Notes: generated from the letters alone by a model not told the origin. Positions 52,506 to 63,626 are shown, counted from the stretch's first letter. The stretch: 64,000 nt of DNA from Euborellia annulipes (GCA_023213315.1 JAKCPI010002806.1:51945-115944); one strand, 5' to 3'. Numbers and translations are program-made.

Positions 52506-54039
52506 TTTCCGAAACGTCAAACCATAAACTTGACCTGCTTAACTCTTCTTGTTTACTTAACTATTTATATTCAACAATTTACCTTATTTTATATTATAAA
52601 AAATTGATTCTATTATTTTACAAAGTAGCCGGGACACGTGTCTTTTTATTATCGAACACGATATAAAATTTGTTCAATTTGAAATTTAATAAATATCGAA
52701 ATAAATGTGATATTGCGAGTATAATAAAAACAATACAGGTTGATCTTTTTATTTTTCTAAATGACGTCATTTCACGACTGTATCGATTCGCTTATCTATA
52801 ATTGCTCTCTATTTGGGAAGAAAGGATTCATGATGGCGTCTTTGGAAAAAGCCATCGGTGTCCCCTGGCAATAATTTAGTCCAGAATGTCGTACGTGAGA
52901 GGGAGAGAGAAAAATCTATAAAAATTGAGCAAATAAAAATCCCATTCATGTAGCATCTCGACAAATAATCTAACTAAATCCAATAAAGCATATATGCTTA
53001 AAATGCAAGACGATATGGGAAAAAATTTCTAATCATGAAAAAAAAGTTCAAAAGATCTTTTTTTTATTTTATTTGATATTTCCCTCCACGTTTCTATAAC
53101 AATCTATAATAATAGGCTTGTATTTATTGGATATAAAATTTTATTTTTATTTTTCACTTATGTAGCACAGAATTTAGCTTTTTTACGTTTCAGATCTTAT
53201 TCACCTAATTTTCGATTTGAGTTTCTTTTAATGAGCATTCGTTATGCTTCTCATTCACTCTTTAACATGAAAAAATTTTTTCCTTAAAAGGAATATAAAT
53301 ATATTTTTATTATCATTTAGAATCCGGATTTTTTTTTTAAGTATATTCTAATTATTATTAATCACAATCACTTTTAATTGCGCTTCCTGTTTTTTCGCAT
53401 CCCCTAAAACCCATTAAAAAAAAGAGGAAATTAATATTTTAGAACGATGTCAATTTTCCCCTAAAATATCAAATTTAAAATTCTCAAGATCCTTTCTTTT
53501 TTCCCTCTTTATATGAGAATATTTTAATAATTTTATTAAACTAATCAAGTATTGAATTTCCATTGAGCCATATGTCAATTTTATTAAAAGAATTTGGAAA
53601 TTTAACACTCCCTTCTCGTTAACGTTTAAGAGTGTCGTAACTCAATAGGGTTAGAAAGAATCCCTAAAGGAGTTCACGTCTCGGTCCAGAAATGCCATAA
53701 TATTTTGTCCATTTTGTTTTTTTTTTTATAAAAATAACATATTTATTGAAATTTGACTCGCTGTATAAATGACCAATAAAAGCAAGCTCATATACCCTCC
53801 ATTATCATCATCATCATCATTTAGCAAATCATTCATTCAACACTTGAATGATTTTTAGGACAAATCAAACCATATTGTTTGGCATATGACAAATTTCCTA
53901 AATTGAATAAGAAATAAAAAAAAAATTATTGTTATAAAAAAATAATTTCCACATACTTTATTTCCGGAGAAATTTCAAAATAAATGTTTCTACACTCTTA
54001 ATTTATAATTATTACACAAATTCAAATTAAAAATACAAG
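52506..54039. other. AT-rich DNA, nothing recognised
   Basis: A (CAT)n patch at 53803-53820. 52800-52915 is slightly GC-richer with a 14-codon ATGATGGCGTCTTTGG frame ending at TAA, too short to call. Confidence 0.5.
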
Positions 54040-54432
54040 CAGGTCTCTAAAAACAGACGTTAAAATTTAACATCATAAATTGGGTGTTTAAAAAGTAAAG
54101 TAATAACACCAGCGTTAAAAATACTATTCCCTAAACCAAGTTTTAACAGTGACGTTAACTTTTTAGCACCAGGTGTTAACGATCCATATGAAGATAGCTG
54201 TTTTCTGCTAGGCCTATCTGACACACCAGCGTTAAAAAATGCTATTCTCTAAACAAAGTTTTAACGGCGACGTTAACAAGTTGCTTTTATCTCAAAACTG
54301 TCAAAATAACCTTACTTTTTAGATTAAAGACGCCATTTTTATGCATTAAATAAGGCGTTAAAATATTAAAGACACTCGTTGACATGACATTAATTTTTAA
54401 CACTATTGACTAAATGTTACCGTTTTGGCGTA
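54040..54432 (+). mobile_element. Rep-C copy 3, right end truncated
   Basis: CAGGTCTCTAAAAACAGACG to GTTACCGTTTTGGCG. It provides the uninterrupted sequence for the hAT insertion site in copy 2. The terminal GAATAGACCTG is missing. Confidence 0.8.
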
Positions 54433-55822
54433 ATTTTAAAGAAATTTTATTAAAAATTTGAAAACTTATTTCATCCACGAGTGCCGAGAAAACAACATTT
54501 GCCCTTGAAGATTAAATTTATAGAATAAATTAAACAAATTTTATTAATTTCAAAAAAATGTACATTATTAGTTTCATTTATCTGTAAGGTACATTGTTAA
54601 TATAGACTACTTGTATCTACAAAATATTTAAGTGTGTATGAATGAAAAAAAAAAAAAATCCAATTTGTTTCTTCCTTTTCTATAAACATTTTGTAACCAA
54701 TTTGTCGCGAGGGTTTATTATAAATATTTTTCATTCATGAATATTTGATAGCGTTCCTTTTCATATTTTTTTTTTTTATAAATAAATAATAAACAACAAG
54801 TGTTAAACTATGTTATAATTTCAAGTAAACAGAAATTTTCATTCTAACAATTATGGTATGTGGCGAAAACCTAACTAGTTAATTAAAATGTCTCGCTAAC
54901 CCTAAAAGGTTGGGAAACTCTGTAGATTAAGACAAACATCATAAACGTAAAGTTAAAAGCTTTTCGAAAAGATAAGTTGTAAGAATTAACACGCCTTTTT
55001 CAAATTTTAATTTCTTTCACAAGAAGCTCTGAATATCTTTACTTGCAAATTTAATCATATTTACTTAACCTTTTAGAGTCACAGACGATTGAAGAAAATT
55101 TTTTTATTTACTCATTTAAAAAACAATAAAAAAGTCGAACTTTTTATTTTTTTTCAATTCTTTGTTTTGTATAATACGGACTACTATTTCATTACTATCA
55201 TAATATACATTAATGAAAAACTAAATTAAAAAAAAATAATGGTTTTATTTATTAATAAATTGAACAAGAAGGAGAAAAATAATTTCATTTTTTTTTTTTA
55301 ATTTATAAATATTTATGACAAAAAAGCATGTGGCGCTCAGTGATGACTTAAGGAATTGTCTATTCTTAGACCCTCGGAGCGCCCAACGCTTTTAGCTTAT
55401 TCAAAAACTTTAACAAAAATTTCTCTTTCTAGCTCTATTTAAATAAAGGCATTTTTTTATTTTTTTTTTTTATTTTGTACGAGTATTATATTTTTATTTT
55501 AAAATTTTTAGTCTTTTTTTTAATAAAAGGGGATAAATGGCCCATAAATATAAAGTTTCAGATCTATAGCCCATCGGGAGGTTCTTTGAAAATTGACAAA
55601 TTCACGTATAAAGCACCACATTAGTTTTGTTCTAATTTTTAATTTAAATCTTTCTGTATTTATCTTTAATTCTATCTAATGTAGGGCCTACTGACTGAAA
55701 CTACATATATGTATCCACAAAAAATCTGGTGTGAAAAGCACAGAACACAAATTTCAATTACCGAAGGCAAGAGAATGTTGTGTGCTGTGTGACCATACAC
55801 ATCAGATTTTTTACTTTCTTTT
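54433..55822. other. AT-rich DNA, nothing recognised
   Basis: Homopolymer-rich with no supported feature apart from a weak Rep-A hairpin relic (55722-55812, AAATCTGGTGTGAAAAGCAC ... CACATCAGATTTTTT), which may be the end of a lost copy abutting the next one. Confidence 0.5.
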
Positions 55823-56512
55823 TATAGAAAGTATTGTGATCATGTCAAAAATTCGATGTCGAGATTTTAAATTTTATCTTTGTAATACCTACTATTGTAA
55901 TTGATAATAGTGTTAATAATTGATTTTCGGTTTAACTGTGGTTTATTTGTAAAAATTACAACGTTTCAGTTACTCATTCTGTGGCCTTCTTCACAATAAC
56001 GTTTTGAGGTCCCCTGAATCCAAAAAAGTTTGTCTGTGTCTGTTCAATTTAATACATGTAGGAATTGTGCTAGGATGTCGAAATTTTACATTTAAGTTAG
56101 ACACCCACCTAGGGGGTGTGAAAATAAGCTTTTAATGAAAATCAGCCAAAAAGTACTAGTACTTTACTGATGTAGTGAGTTTTTTTCGATTTTCTCAAAA
56201 TTCGCTCCAACGATTTTGATTAAAATTCAAAAATCAATTATTTTTTAGATGCTCTTTAAAATGTTCATTCTCATTTTGCTATTGAAATCTTTCCAAGACC
56301 ACTTTACTCTTATACTTCATAGGAAAGAGGAGAAATGGTTACTATGGTAACAAAAATATAAATATTTTACATTTTGAATTTTAATATATTGGCGGAAACT
56401 AAACATATGTAGACATAAAAAATCTGGTGTGACAAGCAAAGAACACAACTTTCTCTTACCAGAGGTACGAGAAAGTTGTGTGCTGTGCGAGCAGTCACAC
56501 CGGATTTTTATA
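55823..56512 (+). repeat. Rep-A copy 10 (short variant, plus) with insertion
   Basis: GTCAAAAATTCGATGTCGAG at the left, intact internal blocks (TTCATAGGAAAGAGGAGAAA serves as the empty site for Mite-B copy 1), and a nearly perfect terminal hairpin at 56418-56508. 55868-55997 is an insertion that splits GAGATTTT from TGTTTTGAGGTCCCC. It holds a decayed ribozyme-like motif (minus 55954-56000, GAAGA, GGCC..., GAAACGUUG). Confidence 0.8.
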
Positions 56513-57289
56513 CTACACTTGTAATTAATCGTCACCAAACAAAAAAAAAACTTATCAAGAATTTTATTTATTTATTTTAAATTTGTTAAACTCGATTAGA
56601 ACGTGTATTAATTAATTGAAAGAGATGTGTCTGTCAGCTGGTGTTCTTGTAAGGGTGCACCCCTACAACCCGAACAACCCGAAAATCCGGGCGGCACGTT
56701 AATAGCACTCGCAAAAGGGTTGCAAGTAAACGAATCTCGTTGCCAGCTGGAACACTTAATTCCGTCAACATGGGAGATAATAATGCTGTTATGAGTATAT
56801 CATAGTCAATGGTATAAAGTTGGCAATAACATGCAAAACCGAAATGCCAGGCTGGTTTTAATATTTTATGGTTTGAGCCGGCAGCCAAGAACTTTAGACA
56901 TAATAATCGGCTTCAGTTCCTTATGTTTCGGAATTAGCCCCTTTCCTTTATTATTCTCACTTAGCTGGCGACAACCCAGGTGAATTTCATGAGTTCACCA
57001 CTTAATTTCTATTACATTCATTAAAAAAAAAAAAATTAAGCCAAAAGGATTAACACATTTTTTTTTTTTTTTTTTTTTGTTATTCGAAAGTAACTATAAA
57101 ATTTCTTACACGATAAATTTGAAGTGATTGTAGAATTATGAATTTGACGTTTTAAAACTATTACTATTTAGTTATATTTTAAACTTTTACAAATTCATCC
57201 CTTTATGGCTAACTATCTATTTATGAAAAATGCGACCCTAAACTTTCCTCGTTACAAACACCGATTTTTTTTCTCCTCTTTCCTTTTTT
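56513..57289. other. Unassigned sequence with GC-moderate islet
   Basis: 56635-56960 is less AT-rich than its surroundings and holds an uninterrupted 84-codon minus-strand frame (56634-56888). That frame starts MAAGSNHKILKPAWHFGF and includes LLATLLRVLLTCRPDFRVVR. I do not recognise it and see no splice or promoter support. It could be an exon, a retroposed fragment or chance. Confidence 0.3.
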
Positions 57290-57840
57290 ACTTTCTCTTA
57301 ACATATATATGAAATATATATAGAGAGAAAGTATTGACGTTCATGTCAAAAATTCGATGTCGAGATTTTGATGCATGTTTTGAGGTCTCCAGAGTCCAAA
57401 AAAGTGGGTCCCGCAAATTGATCTGTTTGTATGTAACATTAAACATGAAGGAATTGAGCTGCTAGGATTGAAATTTTTACAATTAGATATTACTTCATGT
57501 ACCCGAAAAAATTAAGGGGTGCCGCCGGGAGTCGAACCACGGATCCACCGATTTGCGCTCACTGTGCCCTTACCGCAAATCCTTAGCGCAAATCGGTGGA
57601 TCCGTGGTTCGACTCCCGGCGGCACCCCCTTACATCTTTTTTCGGGTACATGAAGTAATATCTAATTGTATAAATTTCCGTTTCGCGGCTTACCTACGCG
57701 ATATATATAATATCTTAAATATTATATATAATTTCTTATTTATAGATTGAAATTTTATATTTAAGATAGGTACCCTCCCGGACACTCAAAATAAGCTTTT
57801 GAACAAAATCGGCCAAAAATTACTTTTAAATTAATTTTAT
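57290..57840 (+). repeat. Rep-A copy 11, interrupted
   Basis: Intact 5' hairpin (CTTTCTCTTAACATATATAT / ATATATAGAGAGAAAG), CGATGTCGAGATTTTGATG and AAAAAAGTGGGTCCCGCAAA. After a foreign block (57480-57745) it resumes at GATTGAAATTTTATATTTAA and ends in ACAAAATCGGCCAAAAA. The flanking duplicate GGATTGAAATTTT / AGATTGAAATTTT brackets the insertion. Confidence 0.8.
57480..57668. repeat. Palindrome with tRNA B-box in both arms
   Basis: Arms of about 80 bp (AATTAGATATTACTTCATGT ... GGTGCCGCCGGGAGTCGAAC, inverted on the right) surround a 28-base centre. Each arm contains GTGGTTCGACTCCC, a perfect Pol III B box, on opposite strands, next to CGGCGGCACC. It may be a head-to-head pair of tRNA 3' halves or a SINE foldback. 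No cloverleaf can be drawn. Confidence 0.7.
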
Positions 57841-58163
57841 TAATATTCTAATATTCGCACTTGACTAGACATAGATATATTTAACAAATCTGTATGTTTT
57901 ATTTGTTGGAGGACCTAACGCCCCCTGGTTTAGAACCCAGGTTCTCCAACCTTTCCGTGGCATCGGTCTCCTAATAATAAAATATAAAATAACTTTTTAA
58001 TAATTCAATGTGTTTTTCTCAAATACGATGGGATACATAAATTAGTTTTGTTTTCACATGATCAACACACTTTTTACTTTATATTACCTATATATATAAT
58101 ATATAGTGAGAAAGTATTGCGATCTCGTTATTTTTGATTAATTGTCCAACTTCTCCTCCTTAA
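57841..58163. other. AT-rich DNA with weak tRNA-like patch
   Basis: 57908-57970 (minus strand) has GGAGACC and GGTCCTCC complementary ends and a CCTGGGTTCTAAACCAGG arm, but no D or anticodon arm. A Rep-A 5' hairpin fragment lies at 58075-58127. Confidence 0.4.
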
Positions 58164-58560
58164 GGTGCGCGTCTCGAAAAACCGTTACTAGACGATTCAG
58201 AAGCTGGTTACTCTAGGCGGCAAGAGATGGCGTTAGTTTTTCCCATAGGGAAAAAAGCGTTTTATTCCATTTCATTTGAAAGGTTCCAGCTAATTAATTA
58301 AAGGCAAAAAAATTAATTATTTTTTAAAACAATGATTACTAATTAAATTATCTATAAGTTATAGATCGAATTTTTTAAAATTATCCTTTATTTAATGTAA
58401 TTAATCTAAAAAAAAAAATTTTATTTTTTCCAAAATCAAAAAAAGGGCTTCTATAAGTTGTAGATATTTTAAATAGCTTTAATTTAAAAAAAATTAGAGC
58501 TCGATAGCTTCAAAATTGTGGCCGCTAGAAACTCAAAATCAGCACCCCGAGACGCGCACT
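58164..58560 (+). mobile_element. Mite-P copy 3 (TTAA-flanked)
   Basis: GGTGCGCGTCTCG to CGAGACGCGCACT, TTAA at 58160-58163 and 58561-58564. It matches copy 2 in the same orientation and copy 1 in reverse. Confidence 0.9.
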
Positions 58561-58564
58561 TTAA

Positions 58565-60051
58565 TGAAATTTTCGCTTCATTTGTAAGCTTGTGGATTGC
58601 CTATCTTCCAGGCTTCAAATATTGTATTTACCCCCACCATACTCCTATTTAAAAGACTTATATAAAGAAATAATATGACAAATATTGAGTTTAAATTAAG
58701 TCTATAAAATGAATATTCTATTATTATATTTAATTGAGTATAATTAAAAAAAAAATTTAATTTAATGCATTAATTGCTTGCTGCTCTCCCTCTATATATA
58801 TGTGTATATGTGTATGTTTTATTATAAAAACATTCTTGTATAATTTATTGTTTAAAAATATTTTTTAACATAGGTTTTATTTGCTTTGCACGAATACGCG
58901 CTCCCCCACCTCCCTTTAAATTGCTACGCCCCTAATAAAATATTAAATTTTTTTTTACCTAAATCATGATAGAGAGAGAGAGTATGATATCATATTTGCA
59001 ATTATCTCTTTTCTAGTAGGAAACCTGCACGCCTTGACATCCATTTGCAAATCATCCCCCCTCCCCCTCTGCCTAGCATAGCCCCACCCACACCCATTCC
59101 ATTCTCTTTTTTACTAATTCTTTTATTTTAATACACCTCTCTTCATTTTCATTTTTTAATTAGCTTAAAATCTGTTTAATAGTATATATAAATTTTTTTT
59201 TTTTGACTATTTTGATAGAATATTATTAATTTATTTAATAGATACATACAAACACGAAGTAATTAAATTAAGTATGCCTTTTTTTTACCTTAGTTCAAGC
59301 ACAAAGTTCGTATAAAAGGAAAGTATGGCGATTATGAAACTATTTAGGAGTTTTGACATCCTTACTGTCTAAAAACGCTTGTTCTCTTGACAGATAATTT
59401 ACCTAATAAATTTAGCGACGTGCTAAATAAAATTTATTAAATTGATATACCGATAAAAAAAAAAATGCTTGAGTATTATTCATTTTTTTGTTTAAAAAAA
59501 AAAAAAAATCTAAATAATTTCAATTCAATAAAAAAGCATTTTTTTCAAAAATAATTATTTATCAAATAACTTAATCAATTTCTTTAATTATGATAAAATT
59601 AGCTTATTTTTCTAAAAAAAAAATATTTATTTAGTATTTGAATCATTTTAAATTATTTTAAAAATTATATATTTTATCAATTTAAAAATTGAAAAATTAA
59701 ATCTCACAATTATTTTTTTATAAATCGTCATATATATTAAATTTCAACTTGTCGTCATGGCTTGTGACGTCATAACTTGCAGCGTCAGGGCCTTTGACGT
59801 CACGGCTTGTAACGCGACATGCTGATAGAGAAACGAAAAAATTTGTGTCGATCAAAATAAAGTTTCACTTTAAAAAATATCTCGATAAAGAAACCCTTAC
59901 GTTTTGGTGACGTGGGCTAAAATTTCATCTATCGTATTTTCCGCTCCTCTGCAAGGCCGAAGCCAAAGAAATTTTAGGGGTTGAGATGGTCCTAGTGATA
60001 CCCCTCCTCGAATGAATAAATTTTTTTAGGAATATAAATTATTTTTTATAT
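58565..60051. other. AT-rich DNA, nothing recognised
   Basis: A GA microsatellite at 58970. 59750-59815 holds four degenerate GACGTCAnnGCTTGTnAC units. No gene is supported. Confidence 0.5.
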
Positions 60052-60655
60052 ACAAAAATCTGGACAGCTTACAATTTTCTCTTACCCACGGTAATTGAAA
60101 GTTGTGTTCTGTGCTTGTCACACCAGATTTTTTGTGTCGACATATATTTAGTTTCCGACAGATGTACCATCAAACTATAAAATTTATAAACAGAAAAATA
60201 TTTGTATTTTGTTACCATGGCTACCATTTCTCATATCTTTCCTATGAATAACCAGAGTAAAGTGTGCTTTAAACAATTTTGAGTGGAAAAATGAGAATAT
60301 ACATTTTAAAGGGCATCTTAAAAACAATGAATTTTAATCAAAATCTGTTTGAGGAAATTCTAAAAAAAAAAACTCACAAACTACCATAGTAAAGTGCTAA
60401 TACTTTTAGGCCGATTTTATTTAAAAGCTTTTTTTCACGTCTCCGTGGGGAACCTAAGTAAAATATAAAATTTCAAACTCGTAGCTCATTTTTTACATAT
60501 TTTATTTTGATCACGGAGAGACAGACCACTTTAATGGACTCAAAGACCTCAAAACGTGCATTTCCATCAAAATCTCGCTACCGAATTTTTGATAGGAATC
60601 CAATACTTTCTTTGTATATTTTAACATATATAGGCCTATAGGTAAAAGAAAGTAA
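60052..60655 (-). repeat. Rep-A copy 12 (short variant, complete, minus)
   Basis: Runs from the ATCTGG...CACCAGATTTTTTG hairpin (60056-60133) through GTCGACATATATTTAGTTT, CCATGGCTACCATTTCTC and GAGAATATACATTTTAAAGG, to the second hairpin (60607-60652, TTTCTTTGTATATTTTAACA ... GGTAAAAGAAAGT). At 604 bp it defines the canonical short form. Confidence 0.85.
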
Positions 60656-60734
60656 AAATGAATGTTGGTTATTCATCTCTTGTAAAGTAAATAGTTGACA
60701 ATGAAATTTTAATTTCATTTGAAAATTAATTATT

Positions 60735-60818
60735 CAAATGCCTTCGGGCTTGGTGTAGTTGGTAGCGCACCTGTCTTGTATACCAAGGGTCACGAGTTCG
60801 GATCCCTGGCACTCCGAT
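60735..60818 (+). repeat. tRNA-like sequence (pseudo-tRNA or SINE head)
   Basis: TTGGTGTAGTTGGTAGCGC fits an A box and D arm, and GAGTTCGGATCCC fits a B box about 45 bases later. TCGGGCT and ACTCCGA can pair at six of seven positions as an acceptor stem, but the T stem and anticodon stem are mismatched. It is therefore a decayed tRNA or tRNA-derived retroposon rather than a working tRNA. Confidence 0.5.
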
Positions 60819-61759
60819 GATTTTATTTAAGTCATTTTGAACCCCAAATAGATAATTACTAAAATACTGAGTATCGTAAAAAGTCTTATTGCCAATTGTT
60901 AAAATAATTAAGTAGGCCTATTAAAATATTTTTACTAGTAAATAAAGTTTCGGCAAATCCTGATAAAAGGGCGTACAATTTAGAGAAATGGATTTCAAAA
61001 CGGTTACAATTGCGGAAAACATCTGTTCACCCAATAATATTATATAAATAAGACATTTCAATTAATCTCCTACACTGTTATCTAATATATCTTTTGATAA
61101 GATCTTTCGAAAGAGATGTCCAGGGTGCAGGTCCCGTCAAAGCCGGGAACAAATATATAGAAAAGTATGTCATTCATAACAAGATTTTTTTTTATTACAT
61201 TTAAAAAAATGGGCCAATTGGGCAATGATTGAACAATTGAGCTCGTACAATGATGAATGATTGCAAACACAGGCAACATTATTTTTTTATAAATTTTAAA
61301 TAAACATACAATAGAATTAACAAGGCCTGGAGAGTTGACTGGAAAATTTTATTAAGAATCGTGAGCGAGTAACTTTTTGTTAAAAATAATATTAAATTTC
61401 TCTTACAATATACTAAAGAGATAAAATCAAAATTCTTTTTAAACTCGGACTAAATTAGATTTTTTTTTTAAATAAATATCAATCTTATTTCTAACACGAT
61501 AATATAATTTGCTTAAAAAATATAAATAAATAAGAGGTTTTAATTTCATCTCTGTTGATTTGAAGTAGTATATTTATTAATATGAGAGTGTCAAATATAG
61601 GGACTGAAATTTCATATTTTATTTATTTTTTACTTTTTGAGGTCCTAAAAAAGCGCGTCCCGTAAAAATCTAACAAAAACAAGAATAAAAGGAGCTATAA
61701 AGTTGAAATTTATATTTAGAATATGGACCCCTGGCATGCAAAACGAAATAGTCCTAGTA
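60819..61759. other. AT-rich DNA, nothing recognised
   Basis: 61612-61720 is a weak Rep-A relic (TTGAGGTCCTAAAAAAGCGC, GGAGCTATAAAGTTGAAATT). The 65-residue minus ORF has no motif. Confidence 0.45.
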
Positions 61760-61937
61760 CAGTCGGCGCCACAACTGCCTGATGTGCTCGAGAGTCATGC
61801 TCGAGAGTGGTGTATTGAGCTTAGTCAACCAATTCAATACTTTTAAAATAAATAATTCATCTTTTTTTAAATTAGGGAAAACTTTTAAGACAACACTTCC
61901 GAAGTCTAAGTATTTTCAAGGCTTCACTCTCGAGCCA
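61760..61937. mobile_element. Mite-T copy 4, right end replaced
   Basis: TA then CAGTCGGCGCCACAACTGCC, with a local GCTCGAGAGT duplication. The right arm stops at CTTCACTCTCGAGCC (61922-61936). It is followed at once by a tRNA-like B-box block (GTCCTGGTTCGAGTCCAG, 61952-61969), so a tRNA-derived sequence has joined or inserted at this arm. Confidence 0.7.
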
Positions 61938-62249
61938 TGAAAGCGTGGAGGTCCTGGTTCGAGTCCAGAGGCGCAATTTTTGCCCAAGCAAACAAACACA
62001 TCTCGCAAATTTCCAATCGTGAAACAACATATTGACTGGCGTTGTTTGAAAAATTTTCATCATTTTACCTTGTTCGTACTTTAATAAAGTTCTTTATTTT
62101 CTCAAAATTTGCTTTAACAATTTTGATTAAAATTCATTAATCAATTAATTGTTACATGTTTTTTTTTCATATTCCCCAAAAATTGTTTAAAGTTCACTTT
62201 ACTCTTGTAGTTGTAAACCAGAGAAATTATCTATAATTATAACTATGTA

Positions 62250-62585
62250 CAGTCGGTACCACAAGTACCTGATATGCTCGAGAGTGGAGCCTTGAATTTA
62301 GGCAACCAAATGCCTAGTGTTGCCTTTAAAGTAGATTTTCCCGTTCCATTAAAAAATATTATTTTATTATAAAAATATTCGTTTGGTCGACGAAACTCAA
62401 GATTCCACTCTCGAATAGGGCAAAATAATCGCTTATGAAAAAGTCCCGATTATTCTCTATAAAAAAAGCGGGGGAAAATTAATCGATTATGGGAAAATAA
62501 TAGATTAAACGGAATAATCGATTATTTTTTTCCATAATCGAACACCACTGCTTTCGAGCACATCAGGTTCTTGTAGCTACGACTG
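62250..62585. mobile_element. Mite-T copy 5 with nested insertion
   Basis: CAGTCGGTACCACAAGTACC to the inverted end GTAGCTACGACTG, TA at 62248-62249 and 62586-62587. The right arm is split by the TCGATTA-rich block at 62383-62557. Confidence 0.85.
62383..62557. mobile_element. Nested hAT-like TCGATTA element, copy 2
   Basis: The right end, inverted, is CAGTGGTGTTCGATTATGG. The left is TAGGGCAAAATAATCGC. The interior has ATTAATCGATTATGGG and GGAATAATCGATTA. It interrupts CTCGAA|...|CTTTCGAGCACATC of Mite-T. Related to 34453-34711. Confidence 0.6.
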
Positions 62586-62587
62586 TA

Positions 62588-63433
62588 CTAACAGAAACTA
62601 AATATATCCCAACACAAAATCTGGTGTGACAGACTCAAAAGGTAGGAGAAATTTGCATAATGTGCTGACCAGATCAAAAAAAAAAATTTTAATTGTATTA
62701 TTTTTCAACTTTCACATTCAATTCACATATTTGGGCACAATTTGAGAAAATATGCTCTTAAACCAAATTAGGATCTGTTTGCAGCTCATCCCTACCGGAT
62801 GAAACTTAATAAAAGCTTTATCAAAATGTGCAGCCAACTAACACATCTGATAAGGCTTCTTGGTGCCAACTTGGAAATTGTCCATTGTCAACTAAAATTG
62901 AATTTCGAAGGAAAAGTTTCCTTTAGCGCGCATTCATTGACGTTTTCAAAGAATTACCAAACTATTCGAAGAAGCCACCCTTACCCTTACCCCCTCTCTC
63001 CCTCTCTCTCTCGCTCTCAACTCCTGATATAATTCTTGATCTTCTTTGACATGTTCCAAATCAAATATAATAACATAAGATGCACACTTTTTTTTGGAGT
63101 TTGATTGGAAATCACAGGAAATATTCCACAGGTGTTTGAAGAGAGAGAGAGCGGAAATATTTTACGTCAACCCACACACTTGTTTTCATAGGTGAAAGTA
63201 ACGAAACTTCATATATTATCTAAAATAATATGGCTTACATATATTTCCAAATTTAATCCTTTATCCAAAATATTGATTTTAAATCTGATGGGGAATGTAA
63301 AATAGAACCACGTTTGGGATAATGAAAGACGTAATATATTCATGAAAGTACACCTTCCCTTTTATTAGTACCCCACCGATTTGCTCTTGCTTTGACGTTG
63401 GAGTTGACAGAATCTTTTTTTTTTTTTTTGCAG
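62588..63433. other. Intron sequence upstream of the Cirl exon
   Basis: A Rep-A hairpin relic lies at 62610-62680. The remainder to the acceptor is single-copy-looking, with a pyrimidine stretch at 62985-63020. The 77-codon ORF at 62799 has no motif. The pyrimidine tract and CAG at 63415-63433 are the acceptor of the exon that follows. Confidence 0.6.
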
Positions 63434-63626
63434 AACAACCCCGATACGACACGGCTTATGCGTGCGAGGGCAAAACCCTGAAAATCGAGTGCAAACCCGG
63501 GGAACTGATCCATCTTATCAGGGCTAATTATGGACGTTTCTCAATCACCATTTGCAACGACCATGGAAATACGGAATGGAGTGTCAATTGTATGTCGCCT
63601 AAGTCACTTCGAGTCCTTCACAACAG
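63434..63626 (+). CDS. Cirl: Latrophilin (Cirl) exon: start of SUEL/RBL lectin domain
   Basis: The only host coding sequence recognised. The exon is 193 nt, entered after two bases of a split codon and left after two bases of another. It reads [39 protein letters not shown], then [20 protein letters not shown] and VLHN. This is the N-terminal two-thirds of the galactose-binding lectin domain of latrophilins, with the ANYGR signature and four Cys. The DPC and KYL...C parts of the domain must lie in the next exon, beyond the window. Latrophilins are seven-pass adhesion GPCRs in the plasma membrane; the extracellular lectin domain contributes to ligand binding in neurons. A T-run plus CAG acceptor and AG|GTATGG donor bound the exon. 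Codons are much less AT-rich than the surroundings. The signal-peptide exon was not found upstream. Confidence 0.92.

Noticed and set aside
52826..52870. ATGATGGCGTCTTTGG short ORF
   Set aside because: Only 14 codons with no supporting features.
57908..57970. Possible tRNA on the minus strand
   Set aside because: Acceptor-like ends and one T-like arm pair, but there is no D arm or anticodon arm and the length is too short.
60735..60818. Functional tRNA gene
   Set aside because: A and B boxes are good, but T and anticodon stems are mismatched; annotated as tRNA-like repeat instead.
62799..63032. 77-aa ORF just upstream of the Cirl exon as an upstream exon or signal-peptide exon
   Set aside because: No hydrophobic signal-peptide core, no donor at its end, and it runs into a (CT)n tract.
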